Notes under the pieces: model-generated
Told to the model about the DNA's origin: nothing
The model's database searches: none
What the model saw: only the letters and a program-made list of their open reading frames with translations
Part shown: positions 25,095-35,326 of the stretch, one piece after another
How the letters are laid out: each line of letters starts with the position of its first letter
How positions within the stretch are numbered: the stretch's first letter is position 1
Program-made: the position numbers and the translations under genes
NCBI GenBank assembly: GCA_030603685.1
Contig: JAUVXG010000027.1
Location: forward strand, 1 to 35,943
DNA from: Pleomorphomonas sp.
GTDB taxonomy: Bacteria > Pseudomonadota > Alphaproteobacteria > Rhizobiales > Pleomorphomonadaceae
Length of the DNA: 35,943 nt
Direction of reading: 5' to 3'

Positions 25095-27524
25095 ATGACA
25101 GAAGGACCGCAGCGGCTCAACACCCGCGAAGGCGACTTGCCGCCCGCCACCGCGCGTGCCGTCGGGCTCGCCGGGCTTTCGCTCGTCTGGGAACGTCTTT
25201 GGCCGCGCCTTGCATTGGCGTTCCTGTTGCTCGGCACGTTTCTGGCCCTCGCATGGCTCGGGGCTTTCGAGCGGCTTCCGGCCGTCCTCCGTCTTGCCTT
25301 GGCGGGACTGTTCGTTGCGGCCTTTCTGGCAAGTCTGGTCCATCTCCTGCGAACGCCTTGGCCCGACCGACGACAGGCGGCGGATCGGCTCGAACGCGGT
25401 GTTCCGCATCGGCCGCTCAGCGCCTTCCTCGACCATCCTTCGACCACAGGCAACCCGTCGGCTGACGCCCTTTGGCAGACCCATCGCCGTCGTCTCGCGG
25501 CAAGCATCGAAGGACTGAGGGCCGCCCCGCCGTCGCCACGCCTCGATCGCGCCGACCCCTATGCGGTCAGGGCGGCCGTGTTCCTGATGGTGATTGTCGG
25601 CTTTTTCGCCACGCCGGACCATCTGGGATCGGTGACAGCCGTTTTCCGACCACCGGTCGTCGCGCCGCCGGACATCCGTGTCGATCTCTGGGCGAACCCG
25701 CCAACCTATACCGGCCAGTCGCCGCGCGCCTTGGTGACGACCTCCAATGGAACCGTTGCGCTACCCGAGGCCGCCTCCGTGACTGTTCCGGCCGGAACAA
25801 CGCTCGTCGCAAGACTGGCCGGGGTAGGATTGCCGATGGTCACCTTCGCTCGCGAAGGGCAGCCGCCGCTACCGATCGAAGGGCGCGTGCCGGCGCAGGG
25901 ACAGACCGCCTACGAGTATCGCCTCGCCAGCTCCGGCACCTTGTCGCTGGCCGGCGACGGCCTTCCGGCCATCGATCTGCCGATTGCCGTCCAGGCCGAT
26001 GCGCCACCGACCATTCGCCTCGTCGAACAACCAGCCGCCACCGCGCGCGGTGCGCTTCGCCTCGCCTATTCGGTGACCGACGACTACCGGGTCGCCGCCG
26101 CCCGCGCCATTCTCTCGACCGACGCGGAAGACGGCGCCCGGCCGCTGGTGGCATTGCCCGATGTGTCGCTCGGCCTGCCTCGCCGTGGCGAAGACCGCGC
26201 CGTTGCAACCTCCGACCTCACGGCCCATCCACTGGCAGGCAGCCGGGTTCGCCTCGCGCTTGAAGCACGCGACGATGCGGGCCAGGTATCGGAGACGCCG
26301 CCGCTCGCCATTGATCTGCCGGCCCGCCCGTTCCGTAACCCACTGGCCGCCGCCATCGTCGAGCAGAGGCGCTTGCTGGCCTCCGACGCACGGCAGGCGA
26401 AGACGGTGGCGGGAACCTTCGAGACAATGGGCGACCTCGGCGCCGCTTTCATCAACCGCCCCGGCGAGATCATCGGGCTTCGCGTCGCCCGCAACCGCAT
26501 CCTGCATGCGCGCGATGACGCCGAACTCAAGCCGGTGCTCGATTATCTCTGGCAGATGGCGCTCGCCATCGAGGCGGGCGACTCCTCACCCGCCGCGCAA
26601 CGGCTTGCCGTAGCACGCGAGGCGCTGAAGAACGCACTGGAGAACGGCACCTCGCCCGAGGAGATCGCCCGGCTGACCGAGGAGCTCAAGGCCGCTCTCG
26701 ACGAGTACCTCAAGGCGATGGCCGAAGCGGCCGCCGGCAACCCCTCCCGGCTCGGCGACCTCAGCCAGAAAGGTGGCGAACGGATCACCAGCGAGGACCT
26801 CAAAAAGCTCGTCGACCGCATGCGGGAGCTCGGCGAACTTGGGGAACGCGATGCCGCCGCCGAGCTTCTGTCCCAGCTCGACGACATCCTCTCGGGACTG
26901 CAGTTCGCCCGTCCCCAGACTGGAGATGCCAGCGATCCGACGCTCGACGAACTGGCCGACATCATCCGGCGGCAGCAGGAGTTGCAGAACAGGACGCACA
27001 AACTGACGCCCGATGGTTACACCGGCGAGGAGTTCGGCGACGACAGCGGCGACCAGCAGGCCCTCCAGCAGCTCCAGCGCGAGCAATCGGCCCTGTCACG
27101 CCGCCTGGAGGAGCTGATGTCTCGCCTGTCCAAGGGGCCACAGAACGGCGGTGAAAGCGGCAAGGACGGGCTCGAAGGAGCCGGTCGCGCCATGCAGGAC
27201 GCCGGACGCGATCTCGGTTCCGGCGATCCCGAGTCGGCGGTCGGCAGTCAGGGGGCAGCCCTCGATGCCCTTCGTCGCGGTGCGCGCGAAATGATGCGCG
27301 GGCAGGAACAAGGCACCGCCGGCGTTCGTGACGGCGGCACCGACCCGCTTGGCCGGCCGACCGGCCGGCGTGGTCCCGACTTTGGCGACGGCACCAAGGT
27401 GCCGGGCGAAATCGAGGTACAACGCGCGCGCCGTCTTCTGGAGGAGCTTCGCCGCCGCTACGCCGATCCGGACCGACCGGCTCTCGAGCTCGACTATCTC
27501 CGACGGCTGATCGCGCCCTTCTGA
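25095..27524 (+). CDS. TIGR02302-family large membrane protein
   Basis: This 809-residue protein has two N-terminal membrane segments (about 38-62 and 66-85) and a third hydrophobic stretch (about 158-175). A large, probably periplasmic region follows, with beta-rich domains (about 190-430; [14 protein letters not shown] resembles the family's first conserved block), and then a long helical, coiled-coil C-terminal half (about 440-690). The tail is Gly/Gln/Asp-rich and ends with a conserved-looking helix ([19 protein letters not shown]). The family is alphaproteobacterial, often next to lysA/argH, and has no assigned function. Here it is separated from lysA by several genes. The ATG at 25095 has GGGGAAAGG upstream; an ATG at 25074 is an alternative. 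Confidence 0.85.
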   Translation: MTEGPQRLNTREGDLPPATARAVGLAGLSLVWERLWPRLALAFLLLGTFLALAWLGAFERLPAVLRLALAGLFVAAFLASLVHLLRTPWPDRRQAADRLERGVPHRPLSAFLDHPSTTGNPSADALWQTHRRRLAASIEGLRAAPPSPRLDRADPYAVRAAVFLMVIVGFFATPDHLGSVTAVFRPPVVAPPDIRVDLWANPPTYTGQSPRALVTTSNGTVALPEAASVTVPAGTTLVARLAGVGLPMVTFAREGQPPLPIEGRVPAQGQTAYEYRLASSGTLSLAGDGLPAIDLPIAVQADAPPTIRLVEQPAATARGALRLAYSVTDDYRVAAARAILSTDAEDGARPLVALPDVSLGLPRRGEDRAVATSDLTAHPLAGSRVRLALEARDDAGQVSETPPLAIDLPARPFRNPLAAAIVEQRRLLASDARQAKTVAGTFETMGDLGAAFINRPGEIIGLRVARNRILHARDDAELKPVLDYLWQMALAIEAGDSSPAAQRLAVAREALKNALENGTSPEEIARLTEELKAALDEYLKAMAEAAAGNPSRLGDLSQKGGERITSEDLKKLVDRMRELGELGERDAAAELLSQLDDILSGLQFARPQTGDASDPTLDELADIIRRQQELQNRTHKLTPDGYTGEEFGDDSGDQQALQQLQREQSALSRRLEELMSRLSKGPQNGGESGKDGLEGAGRAMQDAGRDLGSGDPESAVGSQGAALDALRRGAREMMRGQEQGTAGVRDGGTDPLGRPTGRRGPDFGDGTKVPGEIEVQRARRLLEELRRRYADPDRPALELDYLRRLIAPF

Positions 27525-27657
27525 GGCAGCCCGGACCCTGCGCAGCCCGCCGTTGACGACGGCGCGGACGGTCGCTACGGTCACGCCTCGCGCCCCGAAA
27601 TCCGCCCCTTGCGGGCCGTTTCGGCGTTCGTCCCGTTGGTCCGGAGAGATGGTCCCG

Positions 27658-28407
27658 ATGAAGATTCTGGTGCCCGTGAAACGGGTGGTCGACTACAACG
27701 TCAACATCCGCGTCAAGGCCGACGGTTCCGGCGTCGATCTCGCCAACGTCAAGATGTCGATGAACCCCTTCGACGAGATCGCCGTCGAGGAAGCGTTGCG
27801 CCTGCGCGAAGCCGGCATCGCCAGCGAAGTGGTGGCCGTGTCCATCGGTCCCAAGGAATCTCAGGAAACGGTTCGTACCGCGCTTGCCATGGGCGCCGAT
27901 CGCGGCATCGTCCTCGAGGCCGAAGGCATCGTCGAACCACTCGCCGTCGCCAAACTCCTGAAGGCGATCGTCGCCGAGGAAACCCCCGGCCTCGTCATCC
28001 TCGGCAAGCAGGCCATCGATGACGACAGCAACCAGACTGGCCAGATGCTGGCCGCGCTCCTCGGCTGGTCGCAGGGCACCTTTGCCTCCAAGATCATACT
28101 CGGCGACGGGGGGATCGAGGTAACACGCGAAGTCGATGGCGGCCTGCAGACCGTGCGGCTGGCACTGCCGACCATCATCACCGCCGACCTGCGCCTCAAC
28201 GAGCCGCGCTATGCCTCTTTGCCGAACATCAGGAAGGCCAAGAAGAAGCCGATCGACCTGAGGCCGGCCTCGCAGTACGGCGTCGACCTCACGCCCCGCC
28301 TGACGGTGTTGAAGACGGCCGAGCCGCCGGTCCGGCCGGCTGGCCGCCGCCTCGCCTCGGTCGCCGAACTGGTCGACTGCCTGAAGACCGAAGCCGGCGT
28401 GCTCTGA
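27658..28407 (+). CDS. etfB: Electron transfer flavoprotein, beta subunit
   Basis: This 249-residue EtfB binds AMP and, with EtfA, carries electrons from acyl-CoA and other dehydrogenases to ETF:quinone oxidoreductase. It begins [19 protein letters not shown], contains [20 protein letters not shown] and the EtfB signature region around [23 protein letters not shown] (first part [15 protein letters not shown]), and ends in the typical KPID-type C-terminal extension that wraps EtfA. The ATG at 27658 has GGAGAGAT upstream. It lies 16 nt before etfA. The operon with hbd is a frequent rhizobial arrangement. Confidence 0.97.
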   Translation: MKILVPVKRVVDYNVNIRVKADGSGVDLANVKMSMNPFDEIAVEEALRLREAGIASEVVAVSIGPKESQETVRTALAMGADRGIVLEAEGIVEPLAVAKLLKAIVAEETPGLVILGKQAIDDDSNQTGQMLAALLGWSQGTFASKIILGDGGIEVTREVDGGLQTVRLALPTIITADLRLNEPRYASLPNIRKAKKKPIDLRPASQYGVDLTPRLTVLKTAEPPVRPAGRRLASVAELVDCLKTEAGVL

Positions 28408-28423
28408 GAAAGGCCTTGCGAAC

Positions 28424-29362
<939 letters not shown>

Positions 29363-29434
29363 GCTAGAATGATCTGAAACTTGTCACAGGGCGCGCCACA
29401 ACAAGGTCGCGTTCCGGGAGGCTCGAGGACTTCA

Positions 29435-30313
29435 ATGGTAGAAATCAGGTCGGTCGGCGTCATGGGCGCGGGTCAGATGGGCTCCGGCATCGCGCATGTC
29501 TGCGCTCTCGCGGGTCTCGACGTTGGGCTCTACGACATTGCGCGCGACCGGCTGGAGGCGTGCCTCAACGTCGTGTCCGCCAACCTCAGCCGCCAGGTTG
29601 CCTCCAAGAAGATCACCGAGGAGCAGCGTCGTGAGGCGCTCTCCCGCATCAAGCTGTTGCCCGACCTCGACGGATTCTCCGATACCGACCTCGTCATCGA
29701 GGCGGTGACGGAGAATGAGACCATCAAGCGCAAGGCGCTCTCGCAGCTCTGTCCCGAGCTGAAGCCCGAAGCGATGATCGGCACCAATACCTCGTCGGTG
29801 TCCATCACCCGCCTCGCCGCCTCCACCGACCGCCCGGAACGCTTCATCGGCATCCATTTCATGAACCCCGTGCCGGTGATGCAGCTGGTCGAGCTGGTGC
29901 GCGGCATCGCCACCGAGGACGAGACCTTCGAGGCGGCACGCAACTTCGTGTCGAAGCTGGGCAAGACGGTCGCGGTGTCCGAGGATTTCCCGGCCTTCAT
30001 GGTCAACCGCATCCTGTTGCCGATGATCAACGAGGCGATCTACACGCTCTACGAGGGCGTCGGCACGGTGGACTCCATCGATACGGCCATGCGCCTCGGC
30101 GCCAACCACCCGATGGGACCGCTGCAGCTCGCCGATTTCATCGGCCTCGACACCTGCCTCTCGATCATGCAGGTGCTGCATGACGGCCTGGCCGACAGCA
30201 AGTATCGCCCCTGCCCGCTTCTGGTGAAGTATGTCGAGGCCGGCTGGCTCGGTCGCAAGACGCAACGCGGCTTCTACGACTACCGTGGGCCGACGCCGAT
30301 GCCGACGCGCTGA
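29435..30313 (+). CDS. hbd: 3-hydroxybutyryl-CoA dehydrogenase
   Basis: This 292-residue NAD(P)-dependent short 3-hydroxyacyl-CoA dehydrogenase interconverts acetoacetyl-CoA and 3-hydroxybutyryl-CoA. The N-terminal Rossmann domain has VGVMGAGQMGSGIA (7-20). The catalytic His lies in GIHFMNPVPVMQLVE, and the conserved Ser/Asn positions in TNTSSVSIT and VNRILLPMINEA. The C-terminal domain ends GRKTQRGFYDY, the usual family end. MVEIRSVGV is chosen as start with GAGGAC upstream; an open frame begins earlier at a TTG without a ribosome site. It is placed with etfBA and followed by a strong terminator, closing the operon. Confidence 0.95.
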   Translation: MVEIRSVGVMGAGQMGSGIAHVCALAGLDVGLYDIARDRLEACLNVVSANLSRQVASKKITEEQRREALSRIKLLPDLDGFSDTDLVIEAVTENETIKRKALSQLCPELKPEAMIGTNTSSVSITRLAASTDRPERFIGIHFMNPVPVMQLVELVRGIATEDETFEAARNFVSKLGKTVAVSEDFPAFMVNRILLPMINEAIYTLYEGVGTVDSIDTAMRLGANHPMGPLQLADFIGLDTCLSIMQVLHDGLADSKYRPCPLLVKYVEAGWLGRKTQRGFYDYRGPTPMPTR

Positions 30314-30337
30314 GACGATTGGATCGCAGAAAAGCAG

Positions 30338-30375
30338 AACCCCTCGTCTCCTGCCGGAGACAAGGGGTTTTCTTT
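30338..30375 (+). terminator. Strong intrinsic terminator after hbd
   Basis: AACCCCTCGTCTC (30338-30350) pairs with GAGACAAGGGGTT (30357-30369) around CTGCCG; 12 of 13 positions are complementary. It is followed by TTTTCTTT. The convergent GH2 gene ends at 30392, so the hairpin may also serve it from the other side, though the T-tract is poorer in that direction. Confidence 0.9.
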
Positions 30376-30391
30376 GCCCTGCCTTGTCGCC

Positions 30392-32875
30392 CTAAACTCG
30401 GCGGATGACGGTGTCGCTCGGCCGATAGCTCGAACGGAGATCACGCACCACGAGGCTTTCGACCGGATCGACATCGCCCGATCGCGAGGTCCAGACGAAC
30501 TCGACCGGCGCGTCCGGCGTCACGAGAACGGCGTTGTTGGAAAACACGCCGTAAGGATCCGTCTCCAGCGACACGTAGAAGGCCGGCGCCTTGGCCGTAA
30601 TGGTGAAGCACCACTCCCCGACGCCGCGCTTGGATGCTTCGACGACGAGTTCGGGATCGCGGAGACGCAACGCCTTGTAGGGCGACACCGCATGGTGGTC
30701 GAAATGCTCCCCAGCCGGATCTCGCCAGGTGAAGCCCAGGACCTCGTCGGGGCTGCCGTCGGCGGGAACCGACAAGAGCAGGATCGCCCGATCGGTCGGC
30801 ACCGTCTTCATGAACTCACCGGCCGGCCGGCGAGCACCATCGACGGCAAGCCAGAAGGCGTTGCCGGCGACCACCACCTCGGACGGCGTATCGTTGACGG
30901 CGAACAGGTCCACCGTCTTCGTGTCGGCCGACGGAATGGCTACCACGTTGATGGGCGCGAAGAAGCGCTTGGCCATCGAGTGCAACAGCTTCCAGCGACC
31001 GCCGTACTCGATCGACGACCAGGACGCCACCGGATAGGTGTCGTTGAGCTGCCAGTAGAGGGCGCCCATGCACTCCGGCTTGATCGACCGCCAGAAATCG
31101 ATGCCGGTCTTCATCGCAAGGCCCTGCTGGACCTGGCTCAGATAGACGACGTTCTCGAAATTCTTCGGGAAGCGGAAATAGCGCGAGATGGTCTCGACGA
31201 TGCGGGCGTTGCCGCCGGCGTTCTTCTGATGAAGCTCCATGGCCGGCGAGGCGATGTCGAGATCTTCCTCGTCGATGTAGCGACGCAGCGTCGACAGCGA
31301 CACGAAGGACTGGAAGCCGAACTCCGAGGCGAAACGCGGCCGCACCCCACGATAGGCCGAAAACGACTTGCCGGCGTGCCAGACGTCCCACATGTGCTGG
31401 TCGCCGGAACCTTCGGCCTTCCAGGCGTCGCCAAAGTCCATCGGCCCCTTCGAGGGGGACGAGGGCCAGAACAAGCGATTCGGATCGGCGCGATTGACGG
31501 CCATCTCGATCGTCCGGCTCAGCCGATCGTAGGCGACGAGGTAACGATCACGGTTGGCCCGCGCCACCTCGAACCACGTCAGGGCGCCGATCACTTCGTT
31601 GTCGCCGCAATAGAGCGCAATCGAAGCATGGTGCGACAGTCGCCGCACCTGATGCTCGATTTCCCGGTCGACCTCGGCAAGGAAGGCGCTATCGGCCGGA
31701 TAGAGCGCGCAGGCGAACATCATGTCCTGCCAGATCAGGATGCCCAGTTCGTCGCAAAGATCGTAGAACCACTCCGGCTCGTATTGGCCTCCGCCCCAGA
31801 TGCGCAGCATGTTCATGCCGACGGCGACGGCGTCCTCGAGGAGAGGCCGCACCGTTTCCGGCGTGATGCGCGAAGGCAAGGCATCGCCCGGAATCCAGTT
31901 GGCGCCGCGGCAGAACAGGTCAAGCCCGTTGATGCGCACCGTCAGAGGCACGCCGATCTCGTCGCGCTTGGTTACCACCTCGATGCGACGAAGACCGATC
32001 CTCTGCCGATGCGTGGCGCCGCCCAATGTAACGACCAGATCGTAAAGGACCTGCTCTCCCGAACCGACCGGCCACCAGAGACGGGGATTTTCGATATGCA
32101 GCGTCGTCTCGGCGACGTTGGTGCCGGGTGAACAAGCGATTTGAAGGCTGGCCTTTTCTCTACCCAGCTCGATGGTGAGCAGCTCTTCGCAGGCCGTCGT
32201 TGCCTGGATCCGGACCTCGATATCGACATCGACAGCGCCGGTATCCGCGTTATGGCGCTGGCGATGTTGGACATAGGTGACCGTCGGCAGGTCGGCGCGC
32301 TCCAGACGGATGTCGCCATAGAGGCCGAAGGGCATCATGGCGATGTTCCAGTCCCAGCCCGCGTGACACTGCACCTTCCTCAGAAGGTTGATGTGCGGAC
32401 TGGCCTGCATCTGCGCGCTGTAGGGCTGCTCGTACGGCTGCTGGGCGGCCGCCTCCGTCGCAGCGACGACGTTGGAGCGAAACATGATTTCGATCTCGTT
32501 GTCGCCGCTACGGAGCGCGTCGGCCACCTCGGCCCGATGTGGGCGGAACATATTGGCGGCGGCAAGCACCTTCTGGCCGTTGATCCGTATCTCGGCGACG
32601 GTGTCGAGACCATCGACGTAGATCGCCCAGGGGTGGCCAAGCTCATCGGCATCGATGGAGAAGCTGCGGCGGGCAATCCAGTCGCGTTCGGCCGGCCAGC
32701 GCACCTTCAGTTCGTTTTCGCCGACGTAAGGATCGGGCAGGATATCGGCGGCGATCAACGCCGAAAGCGCGTCGCCTGGCAGCGGCAGCGGCACGGAAAT
32801 CGATTCATCTGCCGCATGGAGCGTCCAGTTTCCCGCGAGGTCCTTCGCGGAAGCGCGATTGACGAGATCAGCCAT
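30392..32875 (-). CDS. Glycoside hydrolase family 2, beta-mannosidase-like
   Basis: This 827-residue cytoplasmic enzyme (no signal peptide) has the GH2 order: a sugar-binding jelly roll (about 15-190), an Ig-like domain (about 195-305), a TIM barrel (about 310-620) and C-terminal beta domains. The acid/base is E427 in CGDNEV, equivalent to the GNNE-type motif of mannosidases, and the nucleophile is E518 in ASEFGFQS. WDWNIAMMPFGLYGDI and NMLRIWGGGQYEPEWFYDLCDELGI (first part NMLRIWGGGQYEP) are strongly mannosidase-like. Cytoplasmic location implies that it acts on imported beta-mannosides. The ATG (complement of 32873-32875) has only a weak ribosome site. It follows the LacI-type gene in the same direction. 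Confidence 0.9.
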   Translation of the reverse strand: MADLVNRASAKDLAGNWTLHAADESISVPLPLPGDALSALIAADILPDPYVGENELKVRWPAERDWIARRSFSIDADELGHPWAIYVDGLDTVAEIRINGQKVLAAANMFRPHRAEVADALRSGDNEIEIMFRSNVVAATEAAAQQPYEQPYSAQMQASPHINLLRKVQCHAGWDWNIAMMPFGLYGDIRLERADLPTVTYVQHRQRHNADTGAVDVDIEVRIQATTACEELLTIELGREKASLQIACSPGTNVAETTLHIENPRLWWPVGSGEQVLYDLVVTLGGATHRQRIGLRRIEVVTKRDEIGVPLTVRINGLDLFCRGANWIPGDALPSRITPETVRPLLEDAVAVGMNMLRIWGGGQYEPEWFYDLCDELGILIWQDMMFACALYPADSAFLAEVDREIEHQVRRLSHHASIALYCGDNEVIGALTWFEVARANRDRYLVAYDRLSRTIEMAVNRADPNRLFWPSSPSKGPMDFGDAWKAEGSGDQHMWDVWHAGKSFSAYRGVRPRFASEFGFQSFVSLSTLRRYIDEEDLDIASPAMELHQKNAGGNARIVETISRYFRFPKNFENVVYLSQVQQGLAMKTGIDFWRSIKPECMGALYWQLNDTYPVASWSSIEYGGRWKLLHSMAKRFFAPINVVAIPSADTKTVDLFAVNDTPSEVVVAGNAFWLAVDGARRPAGEFMKTVPTDRAILLLSVPADGSPDEVLGFTWRDPAGEHFDHHAVSPYKALRLRDPELVVEASKRGVGEWCFTITAKAPAFYVSLETDPYGVFSNNAVLVTPDAPVEFVWTSRSGDVDPVESLVVRDLRSSYRPSDTVIRRV

Positions 32876-32911
32876 GAAAATCTCAAGAAATGTCGGAAGC
32901 CGCTGCTCCTC

Positions 32912-32927
32912 CGGGACGAAAGTCCCG
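32912..32927. promoter_or_regulatory. Perfect hairpin upstream of the GH2 gene
   Basis: CGGGAC-GAAA-GTCCCG is a perfect 6-bp stem with a 4-nt loop, 37-52 nt before the GH2 start in the 181-nt LacI-GH2 gap. On the GH2 message it is directly followed by GGAGGAG. It could be an operator half-site arrangement or an mRNA leader structure; no T-run supports termination. Confidence 0.4.
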
Positions 32928-33056
32928 TTCCCCGCAGAGCGGTGAATGCGAGGGAACCGCCGCAACATAGCCCGCCCTACCCTGACGGGCAACCGAAACG
33001 ATTGCGTGGCCAAGCCTGGCTTGTCGGCCAGGACGCGCCATCAAAAGGCGCAACGG

Positions 33057-34082
33057 CTATCGCCGCCGCGTCGGCACATGCATCTCGGCGACGGCCAGTT
33101 CCTGGAGCTGCGTGATGTCGGTCTCGCCTTCGAGACGACGCAGCATAAGCCGCGTCAGCCGGCGACCGGCTTCCTGGAGCGGGAAGTAGAAGCTCACCGG
33201 CGTCGGCTCGACATACTCGATCAACCGGGTGGTCGTGGACGCGCAGAAGCCGAAATCGGCGGGATCGAGACCGATGTCGCGAAGGCCGGTCATCATGCCG
33301 AGCGAGGTGATGTCGTTGACGCAGATGAAGGCATCCGGAGGACTCTCCTGCACCATCAGGTCCTTGACCGAAGCGCGCGTCTTCCGGGCCGTAAGATCGA
33401 GATCGAGCATCAGACGCGGGTCGATCTCCATTCCGGCCTCGGACAACGCCTTGCGATAGCCACGCTGACGATACTGCGAGAACATGAACTCGGTCGGCGG
33501 ATTGATGAGGCAGATGCGGCGATAACCGCTCGCCAGAAGGTGCCGCACGGCGCGATACGTGGCGTCTTCGTCGTCGATGTCGAACCAGGCATGCGGCGTG
33601 AACAGCTCGGTACGTCCGAAGCTGACGAAGGGGAAATCGCGCTCCAGAAGGAAGCGGACGCGCGGATCCATCGGCAGGGTGTGGTCGAAGATCAGCCCAT
33701 CGGCGCGGCGACCGTCGATGATGGTCTTCAGCGCCTCGATCGGATCGGCACCGGGGGCAAGCGGGACGGCGGTCACCGCGTAGCCGGCCGCCTGGGCCAC
33801 TTCATGGACCCCCTGCAGCAGACCGACCGAACCGGTGTCGGCAATGTCGTCCGGCGGCACCGCCGACATGAGCACGCAAATGGAATAGGAAAGGCCGGTC
33901 CTGAGAGTCAGACCGCCGACGTCCCGGACGTAGCCGAGCTCGGCCGCCGCCTTCTGAACGCGCTCGATCGTCTCCTTGCGGACCTCAGGTCCGTTCCGCA
34001 GAGCTCGACTGACGGTTGTAATCGACAGATCAAGGTGGCGGGCCAGACTTTTCAGGTTCAGCCGAGCACGATCATCGCCCAC
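33057..34082 (-). CDS. LacI-family transcriptional regulator
   Basis: This 341-residue repressor-type protein has a helix-turn-helix at about 9-33 (NLKSLARHLDLSITTVSRAL), a hinge helix (KAAAELGYVRD) and a periplasmic-binding-protein-like ligand domain (about 62-335). Ligand-domain landmarks include SGYRRICLI, PPDAFICVND and a conserved GFCASTTT near the C-terminus. The start is GTG (complement of 34080-34082) with GGAG about 10 nt upstream; there is no ATG before the helix-turn-helix. It sits between the lactonase and GH2 genes on the same strand, so it most likely controls this sugar locus in response to a carbohydrate inducer. Confidence 0.92.
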   Translation of the reverse strand: MGDDRARLNLKSLARHLDLSITTVSRALRNGPEVRKETIERVQKAAAELGYVRDVGGLTLRTGLSYSICVLMSAVPPDDIADTGSVGLLQGVHEVAQAAGYAVTAVPLAPGADPIEALKTIIDGRRADGLIFDHTLPMDPRVRFLLERDFPFVSFGRTELFTPHAWFDIDDEDATYRAVRHLLASGYRRICLINPPTEFMFSQYRQRGYRKALSEAGMEIDPRLMLDLDLTARKTRASVKDLMVQESPPDAFICVNDITSLGMMTGLRDIGLDPADFGFCASTTTRLIEYVEPTPVSFYFPLQEAGRRLTRLMLRRLEGETDITQLQELAVAEMHVPTRRR

Positions 34083-34243
34083 GTTGGATCAACTCCGGAG
34101 ACTCCCAATTATTTCGGATCAATATCGATTCTGGCGAGTATGTCGATAGTTTTCTTGATTTTGAACTCCGCCCGTCCATCTCGCCGTGCCCGGAAAGCTG
34201 CCGTCCGCATGATTATTTGCGTGATAGTACTTACCGACGTGCA

Positions 34244-35182
34244 CTACCTGTTGCCCGGATGGGCCGCGCTTTCCGGAGACGTCACAGGACGGTCCGCCGG
34301 AGTGGCATAGACATAGACCGCATAAAGGGAGGAGGTGGCGGTGATATAGAGACGGTTGCGCTTGCGGCCCCCAAAACAGAGGTTGGACACCGTCTCGGGA
34401 ATGTTGATGCGGCCAAGCAAGGTGCCGTCCGCGGCATAAACGCGAACGCCGTCGCCACTCGACGTCCAGATGTTCCCCATGCGATCGAGCCGGAAACCGT
34501 CGAAGAATCCGGCGTCCGAAACTGCAAATATCCGCCCTCCGTCGACCATGCGTCCATCCTCCGCGATATCAAAGGCGTGGATGGCCGGCGTATCGGACAG
34601 GGAGGTGTTCGAGACAAAGAGAGTGCGCTCATCCGGCGAAAAGGCGAGGCCATTGGGGCGATCGAGACTTGTGACGACCGTCGTCGTCTCGCCGGTATGC
34701 GGATCATGTCGATAGACGTTGCAGGCGCCGATCTCACTTTTCGCGGCGCGCCCTTCATAGTCGCTGTCGATGCCGTAGCTCGGATCGGAAAACCAGATGC
34801 TGCCGTCGGATTTCACCACCACGTCGTTGGGGGAGTTGAGACGCTTGCCATCGAAGCGATCGACAATGGTCTCCCAATGGCCGTCGAAGCCGAGACGGGA
34901 AATGCGACGGCCGCCATGCTCGCAGGCGACGATGCGGCCGCAAGCGTCGAGCGTATGGCCGTTGTGATAACCGCAGGGATGCTCGAACACCGAGACGGCG
35001 CCGCTCGTCTCGTCGTAGCGCATGATTCGATCTTCGGGGATATCCGACCAGATCACGGCCTTGGCGGCCGGCACATGGATGGGGCCCTCGGTCCAACGTC
35101 CGCCTGTCCACAGACGCTCGACGGCGGCAGTGCCGATCACCAGCGACCTGAAACGGCCGTCGAACGTGTCGTAGTCGGTCAT
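34244..35182 (-). CDS. SMP-30/gluconolactonase/LRE family protein
   Basis: This 312-residue six-bladed beta-propeller lactonase probably hydrolyses a sugar lactone to the aldonic acid. Metal-site landmarks are Glu in RWTEGPIHVP (blade one), Asn and Asp in SPNDVVVKSDGSIWFSDPSYG, and the DRPNGLAFSPDERTLFVSNT segment with Asn; these match the family's divalent metal ligands. No signal peptide is evident. The start MTDYDTFDG has GGGGGGAC upstream; an in-frame ATG ten codons earlier lacks support. It is the first of three minus-strand sugar genes and is divergent from the 2-hydroxyacid dehydrogenase. Confidence 0.9.
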   Translation of the reverse strand: MTDYDTFDGRFRSLVIGTAAVERLWTGGRWTEGPIHVPAAKAVIWSDIPEDRIMRYDETSGAVSVFEHPCGYHNGHTLDACGRIVACEHGGRRISRLGFDGHWETIVDRFDGKRLNSPNDVVVKSDGSIWFSDPSYGIDSDYEGRAAKSEIGACNVYRHDPHTGETTTVVTSLDRPNGLAFSPDERTLFVSNTSLSDTPAIHAFDIAEDGRMVDGGRIFAVSDAGFFDGFRLDRMGNIWTSSGDGVRVYAADGTLLGRINIPETVSNLCFGGRKRNRLYITATSSLYAVYVYATPADRPVTSPESAAHPGNR

Positions 35183-35222
35183 GCTGTCCCCCCGCGCATC
35201 GCCGCCTTGCAACTTCCGCTAT

Positions 35223-35239
35223 TTCCCGTCTTGCGGGAA
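35223..35239. promoter_or_regulatory. Palindrome in the divergent lactonase/dehydrogenase promoter
   Basis: TTCCCG-TCTTG-CGGGAA is a perfect 6-bp inverted repeat centred between the two divergent start codons (41 nt before the lactonase start, 88 nt before the dehydrogenase start). It is a candidate operator. Its 5-nt spacer is unlike the classic LacI operator with a central CG, so the cognate regulator is uncertain. Confidence 0.35.
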
Positions 35240-35326
35240 GGCACTATCGTCATACTAATGGATAACGTCAATGACGCCCGCCGCGTCGGGGGCGACCGCC
35301 GTTTGCCCCGAAACCGGAGTGAGTTC

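Noticed and set aside
30374-32131. A 585-codon plus-strand frame opposite the GH2 gene
   Set aside because: Shadow of the GH2 coding sequence; no domain, and the GH2 catalytic motifs are intact on the other strand.
34083-34093. GTTGGATCAAC as a LacI autoregulatory operator
   Set aside because: Arms of only 4 nt, directly against the start codon; too weak to report as a site.
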